A DNA stretch of 64,000 bases from an uncultured Pseudomonadales bacterium (GCA_958296295.1 OY282460.1:1364001-1428000); one strand, 5' to 3'. Counted from the stretch's first letter, positions 1-9,400 are shown. The notes: generated from the sequence alone by a model not told the origin. Program-made: numbers and translations.

Positions 1-548
1 GGCGTTTCCGCGAAGACCTCTACCACCGCCTGAACGTCATTCGCGTGCGCGTGCCGGCCCTAGCCGAGCGGCGCGAGGACATTCCGCTCTTGGCCGAGCT
101 TTTTTTGGCGAACGCGGCGCGCGAGTTCGGCGGCGAACGCAAGGTGCTGCGCGCCGACGCGATGGCGCTCCTGCAGTCTCTCGACTGGCCGGGCAACGTG
201 CGCCAATTGGAGAACACTTGCAATTGGCTCACCGTCATGGCGCCCGGACGCGAAGTGCACGCGTCGGACCTGCCGCCGGAATTGCGCACGTCGGCGGTCG
301 AGCTGCCAGCGAGCGAAGACGATGGCGAGGGCGATAGCTGGCAGGCGTTGCTGGCGGACTGGGCCGAGCGCAAGCTCAAGGCGGGCGGGCGCGCCATTTT
401 GGACGAGGCGACGCCGGCGTTCGAGACCGCGATGATCCGCGTGGCCCTCAAGCACACCCGCGGGCGCCGCCGAGACGCCGCCGACCTGCTCGGCTGGGGG
501 CGCAACACGCTCACGCGCAAGCTGGCCGAACTGAACATCGACGCCTGA
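1..548 (+). CDS. NtrC-family sigma-54 response regulator, C-terminal part
   Basis: The gene enters from the left edge, so only the end of the AAA+ sigma-54 interaction domain and the DNA-binding tail are visible. The first codons read FREDLYHRLNVI and then RREDIPLLAE, both hallmark sequences of NtrC-type activators. WPGNVRQLEN follows, the sensor-II region of the ATPase. The last ~45 residues form a Fis-type helix-turn-helix (RRRDAADLLGWGRNTLTRKL). Such proteins activate sigma-54 promoters after phosphorylation of an N-terminal receiver, which is outside the window. The neighbouring trmL and secB, and the Fis tail, fit GlnG/NtrC of nitrogen regulation, but without the N-terminus another NtrC paralogue cannot be excluded. 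Confidence 0.9.
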   Translation, partial: RFREDLYHRLNVIRVRVPALAERREDIPLLAELFLANAAREFGGERKVLRADAMALLQSLDWPGNVRQLENTCNWLTVMAPGREVHASDLPPELRTSAVELPASEDDGEGDSWQALLADWAERKLKAGGRAILDEATPAFETAMIRVALKHTRGRRRDAADLLGWGRNTLTRKLAELNIDA

Positions 549-566
549 CCGGCTTGGGCGGCGGAA

Positions 567-1073
567 GTGGCGGAGCTTTCGCCACGCGGCAGCGCGGCGC
601 AGTCACCCGGCGCGTGTTTGGTGATCGCCCTCTATCAGCCGGAAATCCCGCCCAACACCGGCAGCATCATGCGCTTGGCGGCGAACACCGGCGCGCGTCT
701 TGCGCTCATCGAGCCGCTGGGTTTCGAGCTCACGGACACGCGCCTGCGGCGCGCCGGCCTCGACTACCGCGATCTCGCAACCACCACGACCTATCCGGAC
801 TTGGCGACCTTCTTGCGGTCTGTCCAAGGGCAGCGGGTATTCGCGTTCTCGACGCGTGGCGGCAAGCGCTACGACACGGTCCGCTTTCGCGCCGACGACG
901 TGCTGCTTTTTGGCCCGGAGAGCAGCGGCTTGCCTGACGCGGTGCTGTCCACGTTCGCGCCGCCGCGACGGCTGCGGATTCCGATGCGGGCGCTCTCGCG
1001 CAGCTTGAATCTCGGCAACGCCGTGGCCATCGCCCTGTACGAGGCGTGGCGGCAGCTCGGGTTCCAAGAGTAG
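567..1073 (+). CDS. trmL: tRNA (cytidine(34)-2'-O)-methyltransferase TrmL
   Basis: A SPOUT-class methyltransferase that 2'-O-methylates the wobble nucleotide of tRNA-Leu isoacceptors. The signature LYQPEIPPNTG lies near the N-terminus, followed by RLAANTGARLALIEPLGF. The C-terminal trefoil-knot SAM-binding signatures FGPESSGLP and RSLNLGNAVAIALYEAWRQ are also present. Length (about 150-168 aa) matches the family. The start is uncertain: GTG at 567 leaves 17 extra residues compared with E. coli TrmL, whereas TTG 618 or GTG 621 would give the usual N-terminus; no convincing ribosome-binding site decides it. It follows the ntrC-like gene by 18 bp on the same strand and converges on secB. Confidence 0.92.
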   Translation: MAELSPRGSAAQSPGACLVIALYQPEIPPNTGSIMRLAANTGARLALIEPLGFELTDTRLRRAGLDYRDLATTTTYPDLATFLRSVQGQRVFAFSTRGGKRYDTVRFRADDVLLFGPESSGLPDAVLSTFAPPRRLRIPMRALSRSLNLGNAVAIALYEAWRQLGFQE

Positions 1074-1134
1074 ACGACACCGGCGTCTTGGTCAGGATCG
1101 GCGCTTGGGCCACGCTGTTGGCGAGGGCCGGACG

Positions 1135-1614
1135 TTAACTCGCGGGCGCGCCTTCGTCGGCTTGGCGTTGCCGGGCCTCGTGCTGCCGTCGCGCCTCGGC
1201 GTAGAGCGCGTCGAAGTTCATCGGCTCCAGCATGAACGGCGGGAACGTGCCTCTCACCACCAAACTGTCCAAGGTTTCGCGGGCGTATGGAAAGAGGATG
1301 TTCGGACAGGCGGCGGCCAGCACCTGGCCGCGCAGGGCGTCGTCTTCCATGCCCTCCAGGCGAAAGACGCCGGCCTGCTGCAACTCCACCACCATGGCGA
1401 CGTTGTCGCCGAGCCGGGCCTCCAAAGTGATGGTGAGCACCACCTCGTATTTTTCGCCCTCCAAGTGCCGGTTGCGGGCGTTGATGTCCACCTGCACCTT
1501 CGGCCGCCACGGTTCGGTGAACACGTCGGGCGCCTTGGGCGATTCGAAGGAAACGTCGCGCAGATACACGCGCTCTATGGCGAGATGGGGTGGGACCGGC
1601 GTTGCTTCGGCCAT
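1135..1614 (-). CDS. secB: Protein-export chaperone SecB
   Basis: SecB is a homotetrameric cytosolic chaperone that keeps preproteins unfolded and hands them to SecA. The 159-residue product matches the family length and contains typical stretches: IERVYLRDVSFESPKAP near the N-terminus, CPNILFPYARETLDSLV in the middle, and GTFPPFMLEPMNFDALY toward the end. It ends in a charged tail. The start ATG at 1614 has GAGG five bases upstream; that site lies inside the last codons of the rhodanese gene, whose stop is one base away, so the two genes are probably translationally coupled. Confidence 0.97.
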   Translation of the reverse strand: MAEATPVPPHLAIERVYLRDVSFESPKAPDVFTEPWRPKVQVDINARNRHLEGEKYEVVLTITLEARLGDNVAMVVELQQAGVFRLEGMEDDALRGQVLAAACPNILFPYARETLDSLVVRGTFPPFMLEPMNFDALYAEARRQHEARQRQADEGAPAS

Positions 1615-1615
1615 A

Positions 1616-2032
1616 TCAACCTCGCACCAGCGGCATGTTCTGATTGCGCCACTCGGCGATGCCGCCCTTGAGCCGTGCCACGTTCTTGAAGCCGGCCTTG
1701 CGCAGCACCGTGCCTGCGGCGCCGGCGTGCTGGCCCATCTTGCAGGCTAGCACCACCGGCTTTTCCTTGTGTTTGTCGATCTCTTTGAGGCGCGTTGCCA
1801 ACGCGGCGTGGGGCATGTTCTTGGCCTTGGCGATGTGGCCTTGCGAGTACTCCTTCGGATCCCGCACATCCACCACAAGGGCGCCGTCGCGGTTCACCAT
1901 GTCCACCAGTTGCTGGGGCGTTATCGAGCGACCGCCGCGCGCCACTTCGTTGCGCACGAAGAGCGCGAGCAGCACGCCGAACAAGCCCACGAGAACGGGA
2001 TGGTTGCCGACGAACTCCAGAAAGCGCTCCAT
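1616..2032 (-). CDS. Membrane-anchored rhodanese-like protein (YibN type)
   Basis: A 138-residue protein with one N-terminal membrane segment (HPVLVGLFGVLLALFV) followed by a single rhodanese domain. The domain shows VVDVRDPKEYSQGHI, the active-site loop CKMGQHAG with its candidate catalytic cysteine, and the closing GGIAEWRNQNMPLV. This organisation equals E. coli YibN, which is also encoded next to secB; the grxC gene that separates them in enterobacteria is absent here. Rhodaneses carry persulfide sulfur; the physiological substrate of YibN-like proteins is not firmly established. It is the upstream gene of a two-gene unit with secB. Confidence 0.88.
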   Translation of the reverse strand: MERFLEFVGNHPVLVGLFGVLLALFVRNEVARGGRSITPQQLVDMVNRDGALVVDVRDPKEYSQGHIAKAKNMPHAALATRLKEIDKHKEKPVVLACKMGQHAGAAGTVLRKAGFKNVARLKGGIAEWRNQNMPLVRG

Positions 2033-2230
2033 GCGGTGGATTATACGGCAGCGTGCCCGGCCAAGAGTGTCAAAACAAGCGGGCGAGGGCGGCGCGCTGG
2101 GGTTGAGAGTCGTCGAGCGGCTCGCCGAAAGCCCACGACAACATGGGCCGCGCCAATCTCGCTTCGCCTCGGTTGGCGTAGGAAGCTGCGCCGTTTCTGC
2201 GACGCAACCTCCTGGGGGCCTTCGCAGTGC

Positions 2231-2809
2231 TTAGTCCGCCGGAGATTTCTCCGCCGGAGACAGGTGCGGGCCAGTCTCGAACGAACGCGGAGCCTTGGCG
2301 AGCGGGATATGCATCTCCGGCGAATCGCCGAAGCGAATGCTGATGGTGAACTTGTCGCCGTCGCGCGTGTAGCGCAGCGCCGACATGGTGGCGCCTTCGC
2401 TGACCGCCGTGAACGCCACGGTGTTCTCACCGAGCTCCTCGAGGTCGAACACCGCGGGCTCGGGCGTGCGCGGCTTGAAGCCCGGATCCCATTGCTGAAG
2501 ACGCAGCCGCAACGTGCCTTCCTCCTCCTCGATGACGATCACTTCCACCATGCTGGTCTTGCCGCCACCGGTCATGCGCACCATGGCTTGGATGGAACCG
2601 GCCTTCGGCACCGTCCAGTTCTCCTCCAATTCGCCCGGCCCCGCCCGCCCGGCCCAAGTGCCTGTCATCCAAGCGAGCGCCGACACCGATGGCGCTTCGG
2701 CTTGCGGCGTCTGCTCTTGCGCCTCTTCGGCGGAGGCCGCGGGCACTACCGCCAAGACGATGCCGAGGGCGAACCCCGCGGCCAAGCGAACGGATAGTTG
2801 GTTTTTCAT
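2231..2809 (-). CDS. Secreted DUF6265-like protein of unknown function
   Basis: A 192-residue protein. ATG at 2809 is chosen because a perfect AGGAGG lies four to nine bases upstream, and it yields a clean signal peptide (LAAGFALGIVLAVVPAASA, cleavage after about residue 27). After a short acidic linker comes SALAWMTGTWAGR and ELEENWTVPKAGS, the opening of the DUF6265/lipocalin-like beta-barrel family often found in periplasmic proteins; the rest alternates beta strands. No catalytic motif is apparent. About 200 bp without a gene separate it from the rhodanese start and about 115 bp from the restriction unit. The DUF assignment is from pattern memory; function is unknown. Confidence 0.72.
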   Translation of the reverse strand: MKNQLSVRLAAGFALGIVLAVVPAASAEEAQEQTPQAEAPSVSALAWMTGTWAGRAGPGELEENWTVPKAGSIQAMVRMTGGGKTSMVEVIVIEEEEGTLRLRLQQWDPGFKPRTPEPAVFDLEELGENTVAFTAVSEGATMSALRYTRDGDKFTISIRFGDSPEMHIPLAKAPRSFETGPHLSPAEKSPAD

Positions 2810-2924
2810 CAATGCCTCCTGTTGGAACGCGCCAAGCATGACCCATCGCGCCAATCCGCACAACCGACACCGCGGGGCGCGCAGGGCGGTGTCGCCTTCC
2901 GCAGGGGCTCGGCTGTGGAGCGTT

Positions 2925-3863
2925 TCAGCACTCTGGAGCGATGCGCAGCGCGTGATGGAATAGCTCGTTCGCGAACGCGGTCCACTGGCGATCGTCGTGC
3001 AGCAGGTCGTCAATGTCGAAGTGCTTTTCCATGCGCATCTCACCCAGTCGTGTTCGCATCGTGGGCGTCACGACCCCGACCACGAGGAAGTTCTTGCATC
3101 CCACGGGGGCTTCGTCGAAGGTCTTTTTGATCGCGCCCAGCCGCTCCAAGGCGCCAGCCGGGTCCTTGCCACCCTTTACCTCAACCAATACGGCTAGTTC
3201 GCCCGCCTTCTCGAAAGCAATGTCTGGTTCAGAGCCGAATCGCATCACCGTATTCCCTACTAGCGACCATTCCCCGCCGGCGGCGTTTTTCGTATCCAGC
3301 AACAGCCGCTTGTCCCGCGTCCAATCAACAAGACGCTTCTTGACCGCGTCTTCGGCCTCTTGGCCGATGATGTTTCGAATGCTGCCGTCTTCGGTTATGC
3401 CTATTGTCGCGAGCATGTTGCGGTAGCCGTTGTCCAACGTCCAATCCGTGTTGTCGACGATGATCGAGCTAATGACTGCGTTGTAGAGCCTGCAAACTCT
3501 GAGGGCCTTCTTGTCGTTAACGCGCGCGGTCTGGGGCGACCGTTCCCATGTCGTCACGGAACCGGCGATTTCCTGCACGCGTTTTAGCGAGAGCAAGGCG
3601 ATGCCGCGATAGTGGAGCGACGCGTTCGGGATGGGCTTGAGAATGGCCGGATGAGCGAAGACGAAGCGCGGCTTGACGCCAGCTTCGGCCACATGCCGCC
3701 ACGCAGAAGTAGCGATGCACAGCTCGCACTGGTCGTAGTGCGGATCAATTTCGAGTGCCTCGATTGCGGCAAATGCCTGTCTGTCTGGACGTCGCCCGAT
3801 GCGCCGGGCGATGATGCGGGCTCTGGCGATCGCGTCCCTGGTGCGCGCTGCACGATCAGCCAC
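2925..3863 (-). CDS. Type II restriction endonuclease, XcyI-like
   Basis: A 312-residue product encoded directly behind a DNA methyltransferase. GTG at 3863 is chosen as start because it overlaps the methyltransferase stop by eight bases, a typical coupled arrangement. The body (ALEIDPHYDQCELC, LHYRGIALLSLKRVQEIAGS, NGYRNMLATIGI) resembles XcyI-family enzymes, which cut C^CCGGG. A PD-(D/E)xK nuclease core is visible: EPDIAFE with Asp about 214, and VEVKGGKD with Glu 228 and Lys 230. CCCGGG sites exist in this window (15687, 19398, 42378), so protection by the partner would be needed. Family assignment is from recognition, not a search; the restriction target is therefore inferred. Confidence 0.75.
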   Translation of the reverse strand: MADRAARTRDAIARARIIARRIGRRPDRQAFAAIEALEIDPHYDQCELCIATSAWRHVAEAGVKPRFVFAHPAILKPIPNASLHYRGIALLSLKRVQEIAGSVTTWERSPQTARVNDKKALRVCRLYNAVISSIIVDNTDWTLDNGYRNMLATIGITEDGSIRNIIGQEAEDAVKKRLVDWTRDKRLLLDTKNAAGGEWSLVGNTVMRFGSEPDIAFEKAGELAVLVEVKGGKDPAGALERLGAIKKTFDEAPVGCKNFLVVGVVTPTMRTRLGEMRMEKHFDIDDLLHDDRQWTAFANELFHHALRIAPEC

Positions 3864-5304
3864 GGTGTCGCCTCTCGGCCATTCGCCAGCGGTAGACGCA
3901 CTTGCGCAGTTCGCGCCGGCCGAAGCGGCCCATCTGCTGGCTCGCGTTGCCTTTGCCACGCGGCAGCACGCCGATCTCTTCGCAGACGAAGCCGCAGTCT
4001 TCGGCGATGGCGCTGAGAATCACGTCCACGGGCACTTCCTCCCCGTGGTACTGCACGTTGTCGTTGACCATCACGACATACCCTCCGGGTCGCGTGACCC
4101 TTGCGAGTTCGGCGACCACCACAGCCATCTCGGCGAAGTAATTCGCCACCAAGCGAATGACGTGGGGATTGCTGAGCTCCGTCCGGCTTGCGGTCAGCGC
4201 GTCCAGCACTTCGGCGAGGGCCTCTTGCGAGGCGACTGCCGCGTTGGCTTGCGCGAGTACGTCCTGCCGCGCGTAGCGGCGTTCAAGCTGCTGTCCCTTG
4301 GAACGGTTCTCGACGGTGGCGCTGATGAGCGCCTGTCGCAAATCCCCGAACGCGGCGCGGTCGTAGCCCAGCCACGCCAACTCCAAGGCGTAGGTGCGGG
4401 TGTAGTCGTACCTATTCGCATAAGGCGGCGAGGTGATCGTCAGGTTCATCGAGGCGTCCGGCAGTTTCGGCAATTCGACAAGCGCCGAGCCCTCGGCGAT
4501 GCTTGGCGTCCCACCGCCGTATTGGTGCCGCAATGCCGGGAAGTCGGCGACGATTTCCGCCAGACGGCGTTCCAACGCGCCGCGGTAACTCGGTATCGGC
4601 CCCTTGTTCATACGACCGCGCAGCTTTCGCCCGCAACGATTGTCCCAACGCAGATACTGGCCGTCCTTGCGGGTGAAGCTGGCGTCTTCAAGGACGCTCA
4701 TGCAGGCCACGTCCAGCACCAGCCGAAGTTCGTCGCTGCGCATGCGCCGCAGAAATGCTCGGGCCTTGGCGATTGCCGCCTCTGTCTCTTCGGTGAACGC
4801 GTGGCGGGTTATGGGCACATGCGGAAAGAGATTCTCGTCCGTGGGTTCTAGCCGGTCGTCCAGCGCCCGCAGCAAGCGGCTGGCGGCGCGTTTGAAGGCA
4901 TCCGGGTTTGGTTGGTTCGCCACCCACGAGATCGCTCTGGCGGCGCGAGTGCCGATCGGCATGATCTCGATGCCCGTTGCGCGCCGTCCCTGGCCGGCGG
5001 CGACCAGGGCCGTGGTGCCGATTCCGGCGAAGGGATCGAGCACCGCTCCAGGACAAGCCGTCAACGCTTCGCGAACGAGGTGCCTCGAGAAACCCTCCTT
5101 GTACTTGAACCAACGCAGTCCCGGTTGCGTTTTGTTGGCTTGATAGGAGACGAGGCGCCGGCTCAAGTCTCCCCGTTCCACCAAGCGACTCTCGAAACGA
5201 CCGTAAAGGTTGTCTCGAGCCGAACCGGAACCGACGAATCGACTCTGTTGCTTGGCGAACTGAGATGCGCCTTGCATGTGGCGAACTTGCCCTGACGGTG
5301 CCAA
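3856..5304 (-). CDS. Site-specific DNA methyltransferase (likely N4-cytosine) of the restriction pair
   Basis: A 482-residue SAM-dependent DNA methyltransferase. The SAM-binding motif I is DPFAGIGTT at residues 90-98 and the catalytic motif IV is TSPPY at 291-295. A (T/S)SPPY box is typical of N4-cytosine enzymes. Motif I precedes motif IV by about 200 residues, leaving room for a target-recognition region between them (alpha-like order). The C-terminus carries the usual strand LARVTRPGGYVVMVND. It is the first gene of the two-gene restriction-modification unit and overlaps the nuclease start. Met10 (5277) is an alternative start. No separate controller protein gene is visible nearby. Confidence 0.85.
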   Translation of the reverse strand: MAPSGQVRHMQGASQFAKQQSRFVGSGSARDNLYGRFESRLVERGDLSRRLVSYQANKTQPGLRWFKYKEGFSRHLVREALTACPGAVLDPFAGIGTTALVAAGQGRRATGIEIMPIGTRAARAISWVANQPNPDAFKRAASRLLRALDDRLEPTDENLFPHVPITRHAFTEETEAAIAKARAFLRRMRSDELRLVLDVACMSVLEDASFTRKDGQYLRWDNRCGRKLRGRMNKGPIPSYRGALERRLAEIVADFPALRHQYGGGTPSIAEGSALVELPKLPDASMNLTITSPPYANRYDYTRTYALELAWLGYDRAAFGDLRQALISATVENRSKGQQLERRYARQDVLAQANAAVASQEALAEVLDALTASRTELSNPHVIRLVANYFAEMAVVVAELARVTRPGGYVVMVNDNVQYHGEEVPVDVILSAIAEDCGFVCEEIGVLPRGKGNASQQMGRFGRRELRKCVYRWRMAERRHRG

Positions 5305-5519
5305 CGAGCGCAGTATACTGGATAAGCCGACAGTTCATCAATCCAATCCGCGGTGGCGGGCGCGGATGGCGGGGAGGGGGCCGTCGTTGCCTGCTCGCGG
5401 AGCCTCGCTGGAGGCGAGCCGTTCTTGCGTTCTTGGCGGCGAGCGTGCCATGCTGCGGTTGCGCTTGGCCGTTGAGGCCGACCGGCGAAACAAGACTGGC
5501 GAAAACAAGGCGAAGGCAA

Positions 5520-6398
5520 GTGAAACTCGGCAAACTCGGCGTATGGTTCTTCACCGATCGCCTAACGGCCCCCGATGCCGCCGGCGCCGCCCGGCGCATG
5601 GAAGCGCTTGGGTATTCCGCGTTGTGGATACCGGAAACCGTGGGCCGCGATCCCTTCGCCCATGCGGCATGGCTGCTCGCGAACACCGACCGCCTCGTCG
5701 TGGCGACGGGCATCGCCAACATCTACCACCGCGAACCCGGCGTTGCCAAACAGGCGCAGAGGACGTTGGCCGAGCAGTCCGGCGGCCGCTTCCTGCTCGG
5801 CTTGGGCGTCTCCCACAAACCGCTCGTGGAGGGGCTGCGCGGGCTTGATTACGGGCCGCCGGTGGCGACCATGCGAACGTACTTGTCGCGGCTGGCAGCG
5901 GCGCCGTTCGCGGGAGTGGAACCGAGCGAGACGCCGCCGCTGGTCATCGCCGCTCTCGGGCCGCGCATGTTGGAATTGGCGCGGGACGCCGCCGACGGGG
6001 CGCATCCGTACTTCACCTCGCCGGCGCATACGCGCGTGGCGCGCCGGATTCTTGGCCCGGACAAGTGGCTGTGCGTGGAACAGAAGGTGGTGCTGGAAAA
6101 AGACGCCGCCAAGGCCCGCGCGTTGGCCCGCGCCGCCGCCAAGACCTACCAAGGGCTGCCGAACTACCGCAACAATTGGCTGCGCATGGGGTTGACCGCC
6201 GCGGACATCGATGGCGAAGGTTCCGATGCGTTCGTGGACGCCACGTTCGCGTGGGGCGATGCCGCCAGGATCCGCGAGCGCATCGACGCGCATTTGGACG
6301 CCGGCGCAAGCCATGTGTGCATTCAGCCGATCCACGCGCAGGGGCGGTTCGGCGTGGTGGACTGGGAGGCGTTGGAAGCGTTGGCCGATCGCGCCTGA
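5520..6398 (+). CDS. LLM-class (F420/flavin-dependent) oxidoreductase
   Basis: A 292-residue TIM-barrel oxidoreductase of the luciferase-like monooxygenase class. KLGVWFFTDRLTAPDAAGAARRMEALGYSALWIPE-type opening (seen at residues 2-38), VATGIANIYHREP, and GGRFLLGLGVSHKPL are characteristic of the subgroup often annotated as TIGR03620 F420-dependent enzymes. GTG at 5520 is used because homologues begin directly at KLGVWF; a longer in-frame extension from 5265 is proline/arginine-rich and lacks any plausible domain. The substrate is unknown, and whether the cofactor is F420 or FMN cannot be told from the sequence. About 215 bp between this gene and the methyltransferase contain no recognisable feature. 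Confidence 0.85.
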   Translation: MKLGKLGVWFFTDRLTAPDAAGAARRMEALGYSALWIPETVGRDPFAHAAWLLANTDRLVVATGIANIYHREPGVAKQAQRTLAEQSGGRFLLGLGVSHKPLVEGLRGLDYGPPVATMRTYLSRLAAAPFAGVEPSETPPLVIAALGPRMLELARDAADGAHPYFTSPAHTRVARRILGPDKWLCVEQKVVLEKDAAKARALARAAAKTYQGLPNYRNNWLRMGLTAADIDGEGSDAFVDATFAWGDAARIRERIDAHLDAGASHVCIQPIHAQGRFGVVDWEALEALADRA

Positions 6399-6436
6399 CG
6401 CGGCGTGGCTCACTTGCCGCCGCGCTTGGCGGCGGG

Positions 6437-8050
6437 CTATTGGCGCACCACTTCCTCGTCCGCCTCCAGATCCAACGCGGCGTGGAACAACGCCTTGGTG
6501 TAGTCGTGGCTTGGCGCGTCGAACACGGTCGCGGCCGGGCCTTGTTCCACGATCACGCCGTCGCGCATGACGATCAACCAGTTCGCCAGCGCTCGCACCA
6601 CCTTGAGGTCGTGGCTGACGAACAGGTAGCCGAGGTTGTGCGCCGCTTGCAGCTCGCGCAGCAGATCCACGATCTGCGCTTGCACGGACATGTCGAGCGC
6701 GGAGGTGGGCTCGTCGAGCACGATGAAGCGGGGACGCAGCACCAGGGCGCGGGCGATGGAGATCCGTTGCCGCTGGCCGCCGGAAAACTCGTGCGGGTAG
6801 CGTTCCATGTGTTCGGGTTCCAAGCCCACCTCGGCGAGGACTTCCGCGACTCGCCGCCGCCGTTGTGCTTTGGGCACGTCCGGTTCGTGAACGCGCAGCC
6901 CCTCCTCGACGATCTGCAACACGGAGAGCCGCGGCGACAGGCTGCCGTAGGGGTCTTGAAACACGATTTGCATGTCCTTGCGCAACGGCAGAATGCTCCG
7001 TCGCCCGAGGTTCGCGATGTCGTTGCCGTTGAAGCGCAGCGCGCCAGAGCTCTCGAGCATGCGCAGCATGGCCAGGCCAAGGGTGGTCTTGCCGGAGCCG
7101 GATTCGCCCACCACGCCCACGGTCTGTCCGGCGCGCACTTCCACGCGCACTTGGTCCACCGCCGTGAAGTAGCGCGTGGCGCCGAACCAGCCCTTGCCCA
7201 CGGGGTATTTCACCGTGAATCCCTCGGCCGCCGCCACCACCGGCGCGGTGTCGTCCGCGGGTGGCGGATCGCCCTTCGGCTCGGCGGCGAGCAAGCGTTG
7301 CGTGTACGGGTGCCGGGGCGCGGTGAAAATCTGGCGGTTGCCGCCGGCTTCGACGATCTCCCCGCCGGTCATCACGCAAAGGCGGTCGGCCATGTTGCGC
7401 ACGATGCCGAGGTCGTGCGTGATGAGCAGCAGGGCCATGTTCATTTGCGACTTCAGATCCTTGAGCAGCTTGAGGATCTGCGCTTGGATGGTGACGTCCA
7501 GCGCCGTGGTGGGTTCGTCGGCGATGAGCAGTTGCGGCTCGTTGGCGAGCGCCATGGCGATCATCACACGCTGACGCTGCCCGCCGGAGAGTTCGTGCGG
7601 ATAGGCGCCGAGCCGCTGGTCGGCGTCTTGCAGGCCGACGAGTTCCAAGAGCTCCAAGGTGCGCGAGCGGGCCGCGACGGGCGACAACCTCTTGTGAACC
7701 ACCAGCGCTTCCCCAACCTGCTTGGCGATGGTGTGCAGCGGATTGAGCGAGGTCATCGGCTCTTGGAAAATCATGCTCACAACACCGCCGCGCACATCGA
7801 GCAGCCGCGTCTTGTCCGCGCCGAGCATCTCCTCGCCGTTCACGAGAATGCTGCCACCCGGATGGCGGGCTTGCGGATACGGCAGCAACTGCAGGATGGA
7901 AAGGGCGGTGACGGACTTGCCGGAGCCGGATTCCCCGACCAGCGCAAGAGTCTCGCCGGCCTCGATGTCGAAGGAAATTCCGCGCACCGCCGGCGTTTCC
8001 CCGAAGCTCACGTGCAGATCGCGCACCTTGAGCAGCTTGTTCGCTGACAT
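6437..8050 (-). CDS. Peptide ABC transporter ATPase with two fused nucleotide-binding domains (YejF-like)
   Basis: A 537-residue protein made of two complete oligopeptide-type ABC ATPase domains. The first (about residues 1-260) has Walker A GESGSGKS, signature LSGGQRQR and Walker B LLIADEP; the second (about 275-530) has [17 protein letters not shown] and FIVLDEP. The tandem organisation corresponds to YejF of the YejABEF microcin C/peptide importer. ATG at 8050 is preferred over the more upstream in-frame Met because GGAGGG lies at correct spacing. No permease or binding protein genes flank it, so it is an orphan here; it might energise permeases encoded elsewhere. Confidence 0.92.
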   Translation of the reverse strand: MSANKLLKVRDLHVSFGETPAVRGISFDIEAGETLALVGESGSGKSVTALSILQLLPYPQARHPGGSILVNGEEMLGADKTRLLDVRGGVVSMIFQEPMTSLNPLHTIAKQVGEALVVHKRLSPVAARSRTLELLELVGLQDADQRLGAYPHELSGGQRQRVMIAMALANEPQLLIADEPTTALDVTIQAQILKLLKDLKSQMNMALLLITHDLGIVRNMADRLCVMTGGEIVEAGGNRQIFTAPRHPYTQRLLAAEPKGDPPPADDTAPVVAAAEGFTVKYPVGKGWFGATRYFTAVDQVRVEVRAGQTVGVVGESGSGKTTLGLAMLRMLESSGALRFNGNDIANLGRRSILPLRKDMQIVFQDPYGSLSPRLSVLQIVEEGLRVHEPDVPKAQRRRRVAEVLAEVGLEPEHMERYPHEFSGGQRQRISIARALVLRPRFIVLDEPTSALDMSVQAQIVDLLRELQAAHNLGYLFVSHDLKVVRALANWLIVMRDGVIVEQGPAATVFDAPSHDYTKALFHAALDLEADEEVVRQ

Positions 8051-8143
8051 CACGCCCTCCCCGGCGACGCCGACGGCAGCAAGCATACCTTCGCCGCGGT
8101 CAGGCGGCGCAGTCCGATTGCCCGGCCGGCGTCTGCACGCGCC

Positions 8144-9196
8144 TCACACCTGCAAGGCGGTGGAGAAGTCCGGCACGCCTTGCCAACGCCCCGGCGCCGT
8201 GTCCCGCATCACCGCGACGGTCTTGATCACCTCGGGATTGGCCAGGCCGTGCGGCTTTTCGCCGGTGAGCACGCGGATGACGTTCTCGGCCTGCATGACG
8301 GAAGTCTCGGCGACGAACACCGGCGACATGGCGGCGACATGCGGCGTGATGTAGCAGTTCGGCAGCTTGAGCAGGCGGCTGTCCGACGGTAGCGGCTCCA
8401 CTTCGGTGACATCGAGGGCGGCGGCGGCGATCTCGCCGGATTCCAGCGCGTCGGCCAGCGCCTCCCCATCCACCACCGGGCCGCGCGAGGTGTTGACGAG
8501 CAGGGCCGTCGATTTCATGCGTTTCAGCGCCGCCGCGTCGATGAGTCCCCGCGTCTCTTGGGTGGCGGAGCAATGAATGCTGATGAAGTCCGCCTCGGCG
8601 AGCAGCTCGGGCAGCGTGACGAGACGCACGCCGTAAAGGTCGCCGGCGAGCTGTCGCACATGGGGGTCGTAGGCGAGGATGCGGCTGACGCCGAAGCCGC
8701 GGGCTCGCATGGCGAAGGCGCGCCCGATGTTGCCGAAGCCGATGATGCCCACGGTGTGGCCGGCCAAACGGCGCAGCTGCGGCGTGATGGCGCCGAGTTC
8801 TCGGGGCCTGTCGGCCCAGGCGCCGTCGCGGGTCGCGCGAATCGAATCGTAGAGGCCGCGGGTGATGGACAGCAAGAGCGCCATGGCGTGGTCCGCCACC
8901 TCGGTGGTGTTGGAGCCGGGCACGTTGCACACCATCACGCCTAGCTCGGTGGCCGCGTTCAGGTCGATGGAGTCCACCCCCACGCCGAACCGGCTGACCA
9001 CCTTGAGCTTCGGGCAGGCTTCAAGCACGCGTCGCGAGGTGAGGGGCAGGATTCCCACTTGGGCGCCATCGGCCTCGCGCAGAAGCTCGATCAGGTCGTC
9101 CTCGGTGCGGCAGCCGGCCACGATGACCTCCATCCCGGCGGCCTCGTAGAGCTCGCGTTGCGTCCCTCGCGGCCGGCCTTGCAGTGCGACTTTCAT
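8144..9196 (-). CDS. D-isomer 2-hydroxyacid dehydrogenase (phosphoglycerate dehydrogenase-like)
   Basis: A 350-residue NAD-dependent dehydrogenase. ATG at 9196 has AGGAGA upstream. The catalytic domain halves flank a Rossmann fold with VGIIGFGNIGRAFAMRA. The three catalytic positions are visible: Arg in VNTSRGPVVD, Glu in DVTEVEPLP, and His in CYITPHVAAMS. SRFGVGVDSIDLNAA is typical of the SerA/hydroxypyruvate reductase group. It lacks a C-terminal ACT domain, so it is not a classical regulated SerA; the substrate could be 3-phosphoglycerate, hydroxypyruvate or another 2-hydroxyacid. It is transcribed with the same polarity as the ABC ATPase and putA but about 200 bp separate it from putA. 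Confidence 0.88.
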   Translation of the reverse strand: MKVALQGRPRGTQRELYEAAGMEVIVAGCRTEDDLIELLREADGAQVGILPLTSRRVLEACPKLKVVSRFGVGVDSIDLNAATELGVMVCNVPGSNTTEVADHAMALLLSITRGLYDSIRATRDGAWADRPRELGAITPQLRRLAGHTVGIIGFGNIGRAFAMRARGFGVSRILAYDPHVRQLAGDLYGVRLVTLPELLAEADFISIHCSATQETRGLIDAAALKRMKSTALLVNTSRGPVVDGEALADALESGEIAAAALDVTEVEPLPSDSRLLKLPNCYITPHVAAMSPVFVAETSVMQAENVIRVLTGEKPHGLANPEVIKTVAVMRDTAPGRWQGVPDFSTALQV

Positions 9197-9400
9197 GCGT
9201 TTCTCCTTGTGTGACGAGAGCGACGCGAGGCATTTGCCCGCTGCCGCCGACCAGCCGCGCAAGTTAGCACGGTTGGGAATCGAGGTCGGCCCGCTGGCGA
9301 CCGGGCGACCGGATAGCCCCGGAAAGACGACTCGACGACTGCCAAGAGATGGTTTGCCAAGCGGCCAGCGCCACTTGCGCCGAGCGGCCATCAAGGCCGT

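Noticed and set aside
5265..5519. N-terminal extension of the LLM oxidoreductase
   Set aside because: Codes for an Arg/Trp/Pro-rich stretch without domain similarity; homologues start at the GTG at 5520.
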